Assembly (NCBI GenBank): GCA_027012915.1
Contig: JALUYN010000018.1
Location: 1 to 23,876, forward strand
Origin: Cellvibrionaceae bacterium
GTDB lineage: Bacteria > Pseudomonadota > Gammaproteobacteria > Pseudomonadales > Cellvibrionaceae
Reading direction: 5' to 3'
Length of the DNA stretch: 23,876 nucleotides
The notes under the pieces were generated by a model. That model searched no databases. It was not told where the DNA came from and was given only the letters and a program-made list of their open reading frames with translations. Positions 1 to 9,574 of this stretch are shown piece by piece; within the stretch, counting starts at the first letter, position 1; each line of letters starts with the position of its first letter. Made by a program: the position numbers and the translations under genes.

Positions 1-954
1 ATGAGCAGTTTGGATCCGCGCAGCATAGAAGCTGCCGATGTGAGTATCGGGCAATTACATTTAGGGGAGGAAGATTATGGCAGCTGGTCATTCTCCCTGC
101 GGCCCAAGGACAGTGGTCTCGCTATTGAAAATATCAAAGGCCGTATTCGCGGAGTTGAAGTATCGGCTGCCTCCTCCGAGACAGATCGAGACGGTGCGAC
201 GATAGAGTGGCTTGCCGATAGTGAAGGGCACAGAACACGTTTTCGCGGCGCGTTAGCCAGTACCAATGTTGCCTATGTGCTGAAGCAGTGGCAGCAACCG
301 CAGCTGCTGGAGAGTAAGCAGGCGGCGGTCAATGTAGATTTGAACTGGGCGGGAACACCTTTAGCCTTCGACATAAAACGAGTGAGCGGCAATTTACAAT
401 TAAGCGCCGAAGACGGTCGGTTTATTCGCAGTGCGGTCAATGCAGAAAGCGCTTTCTTGAGGCTGGTGGGGCTGTTTAATTTCGATACATGGGTACGGCG
501 TCTGCAGTTGGATTTTTCCGATGTTTATCGCAGTGGCCTGGCCTATGATTCCATTCGTGGTGAGGTTTCATTCGACAATGGACAGTTGCAGATGATTAAG
601 CCGATTAAGGTTAAAACGCCGTCCTCCACCATGCAGATGGGCGGCAAGATCAATCTGCTGGACGAAACCCTCGATGCCACTATGGTGGCGACATTACCGG
701 TGGGTGGCAATATCACTACTGCGGCAGCTTTTGTTGCAGGACTTCCAGCCGCCGCCGGGGTTTATCTGATCAGCAAAATGTTTGATAAACAGATCAAGAA
801 ACTCACCAGCGTCAGCTACAAAATCGAGGGCCCCTGGGCTAAGCCAGAGGTGAAGTTCAATAAACTGTTTGATGAAAAAGGTGCGAAGGACGCGGGTAAA
901 AAAGTGCGACAGCAAAGCGCTATTAAACAACAGACATTGGATCTGGCCTCGTGA
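1..954 (+). CDS. yhdP: YhdP-type AsmA-like envelope protein, C-terminal part (5' end outside window)
   Basis: The reading frame is open from the first base and ends with TGA at 952-954, so this is the last 317 or so residues of a longer protein; the ATG at base 1 is probably an internal methionine. Full-length YhdP proteins (TIGR02099) exceed 1200 residues, with one N-terminal membrane anchor and a long periplasmic AsmA-like beta-rich body. The visible part matches the family's C-terminal end: a segment around residues 140-165 (LVGLFNFDTWVRRL), then beta repeats, then a hydrophobic glycine/alanine stretch (about 240-258) followed by a lysine-rich end ('KQIKKLTSVSYKIEGPW'). The family is known to act in phospholipid transfer between inner and outer membrane. 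The next gene starts inside the stop codon, and yhdP-nit is a conserved pair in related gammaproteobacteria. The family call is fairly sure; the true start cannot be seen. Confidence 0.85.
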   Translation: MSSLDPRSIEAADVSIGQLHLGEEDYGSWSFSLRPKDSGLAIENIKGRIRGVEVSAASSETDRDGATIEWLADSEGHRTRFRGALASTNVAYVLKQWQQPQLLESKQAAVNVDLNWAGTPLAFDIKRVSGNLQLSAEDGRFIRSAVNAESAFLRLVGLFNFDTWVRRLQLDFSDVYRSGLAYDSIRGEVSFDNGQLQMIKPIKVKTPSSTMQMGGKINLLDETLDATMVATLPVGGNITTAAAFVAGLPAAAGVYLISKMFDKQIKKLTSVSYKIEGPWAKPEVKFNKLFDEKGAKDAGKKVRQQSAIKQQTLDLAS

Positions 955-1778
955 AAGCTGCAGCGCTACAAATGGTCAGTGGTCGCAGTGTGGAAGACAA
1001 TCTCGCCGCCGCCGCGAGATTGATTGCCCAGGCGGCCCGTGAGTCGGCGGAGCTGGTGTTGTTGCCAGAGAATTTTGCGTATTTTGGAGGAACAAAAATC
1101 CTGGCGCTTGGCCAGCAGGAAGCCTCCCCTGAAGGCGCTATCAGGCAGTTTCTCTCACAGCAGGCCAAAGAACATGGGTTGGTGTTGATAGCGGGTTCGC
1201 TACCTACGTGTGAGGCTGATGACACTGGCCGAAAGCCAGATGCGGGAAAGGTGTTCACTCGCTCTCTGGTCTATGGGCCAAAAGGTGAGCAGCTGGCAGG
1301 CTATAACAAGATACACCTGTTTGATGTGGACGTGGACGACGCTCAAGGCCAGTATCGGGAGTCCGATCACTACAGCGCAGGCGATAGCGCTATGCTGGTA
1401 GAGCTGCCGCAGGCGAATGTCGGCCTCAGTATCTGCTATGACTTACGCTATCCAGAACTCTACCGGATGCTGGCGGAAAAAGGCGCTGATATCCTGACTG
1501 TGCCGGCAGCGTTTACTTATGTGACTGGTGAGGCGCACTGGCAAGTACTGTTGCGCGCCCGTGCGATAGAAAATCAATGCTTTGTAATCGCTGCGAATCA
1601 GGGCGGCGAGCATTCGGAGTCCAGAAAAACCTGGGGGCATTCGTGCATTATCTCACCCTGGGGCGGAGTGTTGGCTGAAGTGGATCAGGGCGAGGGAGTA
1701 GCGCTGGCGACGCTGGATTTCTCAGAGCAGCGAAAGCTGCGAACCTCTATGCCAGTACTTCAACATCGGCGCCTGTGA
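951..1778 (+). CDS. nit: Carbon-nitrogen hydrolase, Nit1/YbeM-like (probable deaminated glutathione amidase)
   Basis: A 275-residue single-domain nitrilase-superfamily protein of usual length. The catalytic triad is readable: Glu40 in LLPENF, Lys120 in GYNKIHLFD and Cys162 in SICYDLRYPE. The last motif, with YDLRYPELYR, is typical of the Nit1/Nit2 branch, whose characterised members hydrolyse the amide of deaminated glutathione, a side product of transaminases. It is predicted to be cytosolic, with no signal peptide. The start is GTG at 951, sharing four bases (GTGA) with the yhdP stop, which points to translational coupling and one transcript. In pseudomonads tldD follows nit; here an unrelated convergent gene ends 21 nt downstream. 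Superfamily and catalytic residues are certain; the exact substrate is inferred. Confidence 0.9.
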   Translation: MKAAALQMVSGRSVEDNLAAAARLIAQAARESAELVLLPENFAYFGGTKILALGQQEASPEGAIRQFLSQQAKEHGLVLIAGSLPTCEADDTGRKPDAGKVFTRSLVYGPKGEQLAGYNKIHLFDVDVDDAQGQYRESDHYSAGDSAMLVELPQANVGLSICYDLRYPELYRMLAEKGADILTVPAAFTYVTGEAHWQVLLRARAIENQCFVIAANQGGEHSESRKTWGHSCIISPWGGVLAEVDQGEGVALATLDFSEQRKLRTSMPVLQHRRL

Positions 1779-1799
1779 CACGCTGCCCTGGGATAATTG

Positions 1800-2297
1800 T
1801 TATGCCGAGCGTTTCGGCATTGAGCGAATCAGATCGGCTAGTTGTTCAATGCGTTTATTACTCAACTGTCGGTAATCGAGATAGGGGCTGACAATCAGTT
1901 TTAACTCTTGATTGATGGCAAATCTTGCATCCAGCCAATCCACTTCTATACCCAGCTCGCCGGCGTAAGTCTTACCGGCTACCACGTGCGTTCTCTGGGA
2001 GAGGGTTTCCAGCTTGGGGGCGTCAAACAGCAAGGCGCAGCGGCAGCCGCTCTGCAGCAACTGATGGTCTCGATAATGGCGCCAGTCTTCGGTTGCGTGT
2101 AGCGCTTCCATGAGTTTAGCGAGGACGTTGAATAACTTGCGCCAGTGATTGCTGGTGTGCGCCACAATGTGGTCAATTTCACCGGGCGCCAGGGCTTGCA
2201 TCTGCGTCAGCTCCGGGTAGTGATCAATAGGCGGTCGGTTGGCAATACAGATCCCGAGTTCAAAATTCCGCGGTCCCAAACCAATCACAGCAACCAC
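1800..2297 (-). CDS. Unrecognised protein (165 aa), coupled to the glutaredoxin/CcdA-like gene
   Basis: I do not recognise this protein. It is a soluble, mixed alpha/beta-looking 165-residue protein with no signal peptide or membrane segment. Visible features are an N-terminal 'VIGLGPRNFELGICIANRPP', a 'GEIDHIVAHTSNHWRKLF' segment rich in His and Trp, one CRC cysteine pair near residue 84, and a C-terminal helix ending MPKRSA. The frame opens with GTG at 2295-2297, and its first codons overlap the end of the upstream gene (TGA at 2285-2287) by 13 nt, so the two are probably translationally coupled. No in-frame ATG appears near the start. Composition, length and the coupled position suggest a real gene. 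Function is unknown; by context it may serve the upstream membrane redox protein. Confidence 0.7.
   Translation of the reverse strand: MVAVIGLGPRNFELGICIANRPPIDHYPELTQMQALAPGEIDHIVAHTSNHWRKLFNVLAKLMEALHATEDWRHYRDHQLLQSGCRCALLFDAPKLETLSQRTHVVAGKTYAGELGIEVDWLDARFAINQELKLIVSPYLDYRQLSNKRIEQLADLIRSMPKRSA
1802..1820. terminator. Weak hairpin between convergent genes
   Basis: A perfect 7-bp inverted repeat, ATGCCGA (1802-1808) and TCGGCAT (1814-1820), with a 5-nt loop. It lies just after the nit stop codon and over the last codons of the convergent 165-aa gene. No T-run follows on either strand, so it is at best a weak intrinsic terminator or an mRNA 3'-end stabiliser. Confidence 0.35.
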
Positions 2298-3430
2298 TCC
2301 GGTTTGATTAACATTGTTATTCCCAGTGTCAGCATCACTAGGCCACTGATCAGCTTTAAACGCCTGCCGGAGCTTTCTGTCAGTTTATTACTGCTCAGAG
2401 CAAGAACCGCCGTACCCACCATCAGTGCATCATCCGCCATATAACCCAGGATATACAAAAGCAGGTAGCCGTAGTGCGCTGTCATGCTGAGATCTTGCTG
2501 TGTCAGTATGGCACTGTAGATGGCGGGAAAGCCGGCGGTGCATAGCAGTTCGATAAAGTTCACGACTACCGCCAGGGCTCCAGCGGCAATCATGGCTGGT
2601 AGCAGTTTGTCGGTTTGTATAATGCGTCGCACTCGACCGTAGAGCCCGGGTTTTGCACTGTCCGGAATCGACAGGGTAAAACCGGAGGCCTGCTTGAAAT
2701 AATCTCGTACATTGATGCCACCAATGGTGATGGCAACCAAGGCAAGCAGCAACTGCAGCGCTTGAGACAGTCCAACAGCCATAAACAGATTTAGCCAAGC
2801 GGCCATAAAGGCATAGTAGATTGCGCCGCTGACCAGCACAAATGTGCCCGCAATGGCGAGCATGCGTTTACGATCTTTGAGATGCACCAGCATCGACAAC
2901 AAGAAAAGTAGTACCCACATGGCACAGGGGTTAAAACCGTCCAGCAGACCTATGGCGAGAGTGAAGAGTGGCAGCCCCAGTTGCTCGACGCTCAGCTCTC
3001 CGAAAATGGAGGATTCGATGCGTTGTTGCAGTTGTTGGCCTTGAATAAGTTCTGCCAGTTTAGGACCGCTTGTGTCGGCATCTTCGAAGCCACTGAGTAA
3101 GCTGTCTTCGACAACGAAAGTGGGAACGCTGGGCGGCCACTGTTGACGTTCCCGGAACAGGGCGATCAGTTCGTCCCGCGCGTTACTGTCGTGGCTGACA
3201 TCGCGGTAGACAACCTGTAGTTGCGGAAACTGTCGGGCCAAGCTTGGTAGATACTCCTTGGCGGCGGTGCAATGTGGGCAGCCGGGTCGCACATAGACAC
3301 GCATTATTAATGTTTGCCTGTCCAGTTGCTCGTGTGCGGAAACGACTTGAGACTGCGCTGCCACGTTAAGCGCAAGAAGAGTAATCAGCGTGCCGGAAAT
3401 AAACGCGAGCCATGCTCGAGTTATGTTCAT
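2285..3430 (-). CDS. Exported glutaredoxin/thioredoxin-fold domain fused to CcdA/DsbD-like membrane domain
   Basis: A 381-residue protein starting at ATG 3428-3430, behind a GGAG Shine-Dalgarno site about 7 nt upstream; the frame stays open 43 codons further upstream, but that stretch looks non-coding. Order of parts: signal peptide or anchor (about 1-25), a thioredoxin-fold domain (about 40-135) with the redox motif Cys51-Pro-His-Cys54 and a cis-proline at VPTF (102-105), then about six hydrophobic helices (about 150-381). The membrane part carries one cysteine in each half: Cys169 in DGFNPCAMW and Cys297 in ELLCTAGFP. That resembles the cysteine pair by which CcdA and DsbD pass electrons across the membrane. 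In DsbD the soluble thioredoxin domain lies after the membrane part; here it precedes it. Likely role: carrying reducing power to the periplasm (inference). It probably shares a transcript with the overlapping 165-aa gene. Confidence 0.85.
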   Translation of the reverse strand: MNITRAWLAFISGTLITLLALNVAAQSQVVSAHEQLDRQTLIMRVYVRPGCPHCTAAKEYLPSLARQFPQLQVVYRDVSHDSNARDELIALFRERQQWPPSVPTFVVEDSLLSGFEDADTSGPKLAELIQGQQLQQRIESSIFGELSVEQLGLPLFTLAIGLLDGFNPCAMWVLLFLLSMLVHLKDRKRMLAIAGTFVLVSGAIYYAFMAAWLNLFMAVGLSQALQLLLALVAITIGGINVRDYFKQASGFTLSIPDSAKPGLYGRVRRIIQTDKLLPAMIAAGALAVVVNFIELLCTAGFPAIYSAILTQQDLSMTAHYGYLLLYILGYMADDALMVGTAVLALSSNKLTESSGRRLKLISGLVMLTLGITMLIKPEWLL

Positions 3431-3643
3431 GGGTTCACTCCACAGAACGTCGAATTCCAGTATAGGGGCGGCAGGATTACAATCACCAGTGAATATGTCA
3501 AAAACCCTGACTTTTCCCTGAAAACAGTGGTGCTCTGTTCGGAATCCAGGTGGTTCCATACGCTTATCTGGTCTATAACTGTAGACGTTGAAACGGCGTT
3601 GCCGGTTTGGATGACAACGTCAGAGAGAAGAGAATTCTTGTCA
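3431..3643. promoter_or_regulatory. Divergent control region between glutaredoxin/CcdA-like gene and histidine kinase
   Basis: A 213-nt gap between two divergent genes. On the minus strand there is a perfect TTGACA (complement of 3496-3501) without a good -10 at 16-17 nt, and a good -10-like TATACT (complement of 3459-3464) without a good -35. On the plus strand TATAAC (3574-3579) is a possible -10 for the kinase, again with a poor -35. Promoters for both genes should lie here, but I cannot fix them. No clear inverted repeat is visible. Confidence 0.4.
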
Positions 3644-6136
<2,493 letters not shown>

Positions 6137-6151
<15 letters not shown>

Positions 6152-7468
6152 TCTCAGTATAAAACGGAATATCCGTAGTACCCTGTTCACTAACCAGTGC
6201 GCCACCTGATAGAGGCTATAGACGATGCGATATATCAGGCAGGCCAAACCAAACAGCGGCAGGACGAAAATTCCCAGAACCAACAGGCGGATTACCCTCA
6301 CCAGTAAATAGCCGGCCAACCAGCGAAATTGCGACCGTTGTCGCCGCGGCCACAGCCAATTTAGAAACTCGCGGCAAGTGCCAAAGCAGACAGTCCCCGC
6401 GAGAAATGAAACCACCAGATACAAAAGCACATCGCTGTGCAGCCACCATACCAATCTTTGATCCAGTTCTAGCTGACGGGCTTCGTCCGGGCGATAAATT
6501 CGAACGCCGAGCAGTGTGCCGTGCAGTGCTGCTTCCATCATTGCAGCACCGGCACTATCCAATGGCTCTGCCGCGGTGTTACTGCGTATAACGATTTGAT
6601 GTCTGGCCTTGGTTTGCCAGCTATAGTGCGGCGGTTGTGGAGTCATTTCAGGAAATGTTTTGTGGAATAGTTTGAGCAAGCCGTCGACTGTATTGTCCCT
6701 CAGGCCGGAAGCCATGAGTTTTTCTAATTGTCCTGCAGTTACCGGTCGGGAACCGTCAATCACGATTAACTGCATATCGTAGCGCCGGGCTTGATCTGTG
6801 AGGTGTTGCAGATTGACTTTGCCGGCGTTGACTACAAGTGTCTCGCCGCGAAGCTGCGACAGCGTTTCTTGCAGCTGGCCATAATCTATTCCTTGAATCC
6901 GCGATGTGGCAGAAGACCCCAGATCGGCGCCTGCGACGTAAACCCTATTGCGATACCACGGCGAGGCCAGATGATACAGTGCTCCCTGCAGGGATTCCCT
7001 GGTTGGCGTGGGCACGATGCCGTTGCCGCTTATAATAGCCAGCTCTGGAGACCGCTGCATTCTGAATAAGCGTTGGTTGTGGCGCAGCAGCAGGGGAATG
7101 TCTGGCGGAAGCACGGACAATTTTCGAAGGTCGTAGGGCAGGTGGGCCTTGTCGATGACCAGAAGCGGATGTTCCAGTTGCGACAGGTCGGTAATGCGCT
7201 CGCCGGTTTGTAGGGTAAAAGCCCATTCACCGTTAATACCGATGTTGAGAAATACCGGATTCGCGTCGCCACTGTTAAGACCTTCCAGTTTGAGTTTTCC
7301 CACCGATAGATCGTCAATCAGTGTTGGGTTGTCTGGAGTGTCAGCCTTCTTTGCGGCTTTACCCAAAAACGAAAGTAAACCCGCGTTGGTTGATGCTGAA
7401 AAGAAGAGCAAAAGTAGAAGTGAGGTTGTGAGTATCTGGACCGAATGTTTTGGAGTCGCGGCTGGCAT
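6137..7468 (-). CDS. Unrecognised exported protein with C-terminal membrane segments (443 aa)
   Basis: I do not recognise this family. The likely start is ATG 7466-7468, giving a clear signal peptide ('ILTTSLLLLLFFSASTNA', cleavage near residue 29). A TTG at 7499-7501 would add 11 residues. A large hydrophilic region (about 30-340) contains alternating beta/alpha-like stretches such as 'RVYVAGADLG', 'ETLVVNAGKVNLQHL' and 'YDMQLIVIDGSRPV', which look like a Rossmann-type or CheY-like fold, but no catalytic motif is evident. The C-terminal 100 residues hold one hydrophobic helix (about 346-364, with two cysteines, CFGTC), an arginine-rich linker (WPRRQRSQFRW) and a long hydrophobic stretch (about 384-414), ending in a basic amphipathic tail. 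It is likely anchored in the inner membrane with the main domain in the periplasm (inference). The 3' end overlaps the kinase gene by 15 nt; upstream lies a 45-nt inverted repeat shared with the divergent dsbA-like gene. Confidence 0.8.
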
Positions 7469-7476
7469 GTGTCTAG

Positions 7477-7496
7477 CTGTACCTTTCTGTACCTTT
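7477..7496. repeat. Perfect 10-bp tandem repeat in the leader of the 443-aa gene
   Basis: CTGTACCTTT occurs twice back to back (7477-7486 and 7487-7496). On the coding (minus) strand it reads AAAGGTACAG twice, giving two AAAGG Shine-Dalgarno-like runs upstream of the ATG at 7468. The nearer run sits about 13 nt from the ATG, farther than usual. It may affect translation start, or be a short duplication without function. Confidence 0.5.
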
Positions 7497-7500
7497 AGCA

Positions 7501-7545
7501 ATTCTTACGCTAGTGTTGTGCACGTTTTAACACTTGCGTAGGAAT
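7501..7545. promoter_or_regulatory. 17-bp near-perfect inverted repeat between divergent genes (operator or RBS-masking hairpin)
   Basis: Arm 7501-7517 pairs with arm 7529-7545 around an 11-nt loop: 15 of 17 positions are Watson-Crick pairs, one is G-T (7505/7541) and one is mismatched (7511/7535). The core reads ACGCTAGTGTT and AACACTTGCGT. It fills most of the gap between the 443-aa gene and the dsbA-like gene. The right arm contains the AGGAA ribosome-binding site that precedes ATG 7551. As DNA it could be an operator for a dimeric regulator acting on both genes; as RNA it would hide the dsbA-like ribosome-binding site. There is no T-run, so it is not a typical intrinsic terminator. Confidence 0.7.
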
Positions 7546-7550
7546 AAGTC

Positions 7551-8174
7551 ATGGGAAGAGTTGTACTTGTGTGGTTGTCGGTGGTGCTATCGGCATTGAT
7601 GTCGTTTTCGGTGTTTGCGGAAAACTTTGAGGAAGGTATCCACTATGAGACGCTGCTTCATGGTAAGAAAGCGCGCGCACCAGAAGTTCGTGAATTTTTC
7701 TCCTATTACTGTATTCACTGCTATCGCTTCGAATCCAAAGTGGAACAGATTAAAGCAGGGCTGCCCGCAGGTGTGGCTTTTGCCAAAACTCATGTTGATT
7801 TTATGCCCTACAGCAACGAGGAAATGCGCAGTGGTATTGTGAGGTCGTTTCTGGCTTTGGAAATGATGGGGCAAGAAGCCTCGATAGGGCAAAAGTTGTT
7901 TGAGCATCTTCACAAGCACGGGCAGAAGTTGGAGAGTCTCGAAGACGTCGCGGATGTGGTGGCAAAGGCTGGGGGAGATCGCCAGGAATTTTTGGCTGCG
8001 CTAGACAGCTTTCCCATAAACGTCGCAGAGCGCCTGGCAAAAGATCTGCAGCGCCGCGCTCAGCTGCGAGGTGTGCCTGCTCTAGTCGTCAATGGCAAAT
8101 TCCGTATTAAGATGAGAAAAGTCAACGAACCTAAAGAACTGAATCAGTTGATCGAGTATTTACTGCAACAGTAG
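7551..8174 (+). CDS. dsbA: DsbA-like periplasmic thiol:disulfide oxidoreductase with CIHC active site
   Basis: A 207-residue protein with a signal peptide (cleavage after Ala23, SVFA|ENF) and the DsbA fold: a first beta strand leading to FFSYYCIHCYRFE (Cys54-Ile-His-Cys57), a helical insert, and the cis-proline loop GVPALVVNG near residue 180. The length fits DsbA (about 190-210 residues). DsbA proteins oxidise cysteine pairs of folding proteins in the periplasm and are re-oxidised by DsbB. The usual motif is CPHC; here the proline is isoleucine, a position known to tune redox potential, so activity may differ from classical DsbA. Start ATG 7551 has AGGAA six nt upstream, inside a large inverted repeat. 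The exported msrB follows after 80 nt in the same direction, so the two may share a transcript. The family is certain; whether this is the main DsbA is not. Confidence 0.88.
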   Translation: MGRVVLVWLSVVLSALMSFSVFAENFEEGIHYETLLHGKKARAPEVREFFSYYCIHCYRFESKVEQIKAGLPAGVAFAKTHVDFMPYSNEEMRSGIVRSFLALEMMGQEASIGQKLFEHLHKHGQKLESLEDVADVVAKAGGDRQEFLAALDSFPINVAERLAKDLQRRAQLRGVPALVVNGKFRIKMRKVNEPKELNQLIEYLLQQ

Positions 8175-8254
8175 TTAAAGCCGTTGCGTCGAACCAATCT
8201 CCGCTGGCGAGGTCTATAACGCAGTGACTATTTATCTGTGATGTTGGACCCGCT

Positions 8255-8746
8255 ATGAGATTGTTATTCGTTGTTATTAGTTTGCTGTCGCTTCCCGTTG
8301 CTGCTCAAGACGTAACAGTGGCACAGGCTGAAGCCATGATTAAGCAAGGCAAGAATCTGGAACAGATTCCTAAATCTGTCTGGAAACAACTGCTGACGCC
8401 GGAGCAGTTCAAAATCCTGTGGCGCGCTGGTACTGAGCGCCCTTTTACAGGCGAATTGTTGAAAGAGAAGCGCGATGGCGTCTATGTCACCGCCGGGTGC
8501 CGGATCCCAGTCTTTAGTTCCAAGCACAAGTACAAGTCAGGTACTGGCTGGCCCAGTTTTTGGGAGGCTCTGGATAAGGATAATATCGTACTGAAAGAAG
8601 ACTACAGCTGGTTGGGAGTGAAGCGCATTGAGGTGCTGTCCAAGTGCGGTGAGCATCTGGGGCACGTTTTTGAAGACGGCCCCCGGCCTACAGGAAAACG
8701 CTACTGTATCAATTCAGCGGCTCTGGAGTTTGTGCCTGAAGAATAG
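8255..8746 (+). CDS. msrB: Exported peptide-methionine (R)-S-oxide reductase
   Basis: A 163-residue protein with a signal peptide (cleavage near Ala17, LPVAAQ) and a full MsrB domain (about 45-160). MsrB reduces methionine-R-sulfoxide in oxidised proteins. Readable family motifs are SGTGWPSFW (95-103), HLGHVF (after Cys131) and the catalytic Cys151 in RYCINSAALEF. The four zinc-binding cysteines of many MsrB proteins are not all kept: only Cys82 of the first pair remains and the second pair is reduced to Cys131 in SKCGEH, so this looks like the zinc-free type; Cys131 or Cys82 may act as the resolving cysteine. An exported MsrB needs reducing power in the periplasm, which the glutaredoxin/CcdA-like protein encoded at 2285-3430 might supply (inference). 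No clear ribosome-binding site precedes the ATG. It follows the dsbA-like gene and ends in a hairpin facing the convergent phosphatase gene. Confidence 0.93.
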   Translation: MRLLFVVISLLSLPVAAQDVTVAQAEAMIKQGKNLEQIPKSVWKQLLTPEQFKILWRAGTERPFTGELLKEKRDGVYVTAGCRIPVFSSKHKYKSGTGWPSFWEALDKDNIVLKEDYSWLGVKRIEVLSKCGEHLGHVFEDGPRPTGKRYCINSAALEFVPEE

Positions 8747-8762
8747 TCAATCCTGACTATTC
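8741..8762. terminator. Hairpin spanning both stop codons of convergent msrB and phosphatase genes
   Basis: A perfect 9-bp inverted repeat, GAATAGTCA (8741-8749) and TGACTATTC (8754-8762), with a 4-nt loop. The TAG stop of msrB (8744-8746) and the TAG stop of the convergent gene (complement of 8757-8759) both lie in its arms. The stem is AT-rich and has no T-run, so termination from it alone would be weak; it may mark mRNA 3' ends on both strands. Confidence 0.5.
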
Positions 8763-9542
8763 GAGGTAGCTGGCCTTGAAATCGGCCAGCTGGAATTGAT
8801 CCAGTCCCAGCGCATCTGTCAGGTAATCATTGACGTCGCCATAGCGCTCTTCAATACCTTCGAACAGTTGGGTGATATTGTCCTGATGGACGCTGATGTA
8901 GGGGATTAGCCAGCTGCGCTCCCAGTGGGCGACTTCCGCGTCGCGCAAGTGCTGTTCCACAATGTTCAGTAGGTGTTCGTTATCGAAGTGCTCCAGCGTC
9001 AACAGGTAGTCCTGCACGATGGTGTCGCGATCCACATCCAGTGCTGAAAGAATCAGTGCTGCGGCAATACCGGTGCGATCCTTGCCTGCAGCACAGTGAA
9101 ACAGACTGGCGTTGTCAGCATTGTCCAGAAGGCTTAGAAACAGGCGGCGGTAGGCTGGCGCGACATCGTCGATACAGCCCCGATAGGAACCCGTCACCAG
9201 TTGATGCGCCGATTCGGCGTTTAGGCCTCCGTTACTCAAGAACTCCCAGAACTTCGACATGCTGCCGACAAACATTTCGTAGTCGTTAGTAACCTCGGCG
9301 CGCACGGGCTGGCTCGGAGTGCGCTCTTGTTCGTCCTTGCGCCGAAAATCGTGAACTTGCGTCAAAGACAGGGCTTCAAGCTTGTCGATGTCGGCCTGGC
9401 TAAGGTCGGCGAGATGGCCGGAGCGGAAGATTTTGTTCCAGCGGACGGTCTTGCCATTGCGGCTCTGGTAGCCGCCCAGATCGCGAAAGTTGACTCCGCC
9501 TTCCAGGTCGACAACCCGATTGGGGTGTTTTAATACGTTCAT
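8757..9542 (-). CDS. Protein-tyrosine/serine phosphatase of the MptpB/LipA-like (Y_phosphatase3) family
   Basis: A 261-residue soluble phosphatase. The N-terminal NFRDLGGY (18-25) and FRSGHLADLS (39-48) and the P-loop HCAAGKDRTG with nucleophile Cys150 and Arg156 (a C-X5-R signature) are the hallmarks of the tyrosine phosphatase family that includes mycobacterial MptpB. The extra Lys-Asp in the P-loop (GKDRTG) is typical of that branch, whose members can act on phosphotyrosine, phosphoserine and sometimes phosphoinositides. There is no signal peptide. It begins 32 nt after the mpl stop codon on the same strand, so the two probably share a transcript, although no functional link to peptidoglycan recycling is known to me. 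It is convergent with msrB, with a hairpin over both stops. The family is sure; the substrate is unknown. Confidence 0.9.
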   Translation of the reverse strand: MNVLKHPNRVVDLEGGVNFRDLGGYQSRNGKTVRWNKIFRSGHLADLSQADIDKLEALSLTQVHDFRRKDEQERTPSQPVRAEVTNDYEMFVGSMSKFWEFLSNGGLNAESAHQLVTGSYRGCIDDVAPAYRRLFLSLLDNADNASLFHCAAGKDRTGIAAALILSALDVDRDTIVQDYLLTLEHFDNEHLLNIVEQHLRDAEVAHWERSWLIPYISVHQDNITQLFEGIEERYGDVNDYLTDALGLDQFQLADFKASYLE

Positions 9543-9574
9543 GGTTATCTCGCTAAAGTAATCTCAGCAATCCG

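Noticed and set aside
3314..3643. 110-codon N-terminal extension of the histidine kinase
   Set aside because: The extension covers the start of the divergent glutaredoxin/CcdA-like gene and the promoter gap, has no domain character, and a purine-rich stretch favours the start at 3644.
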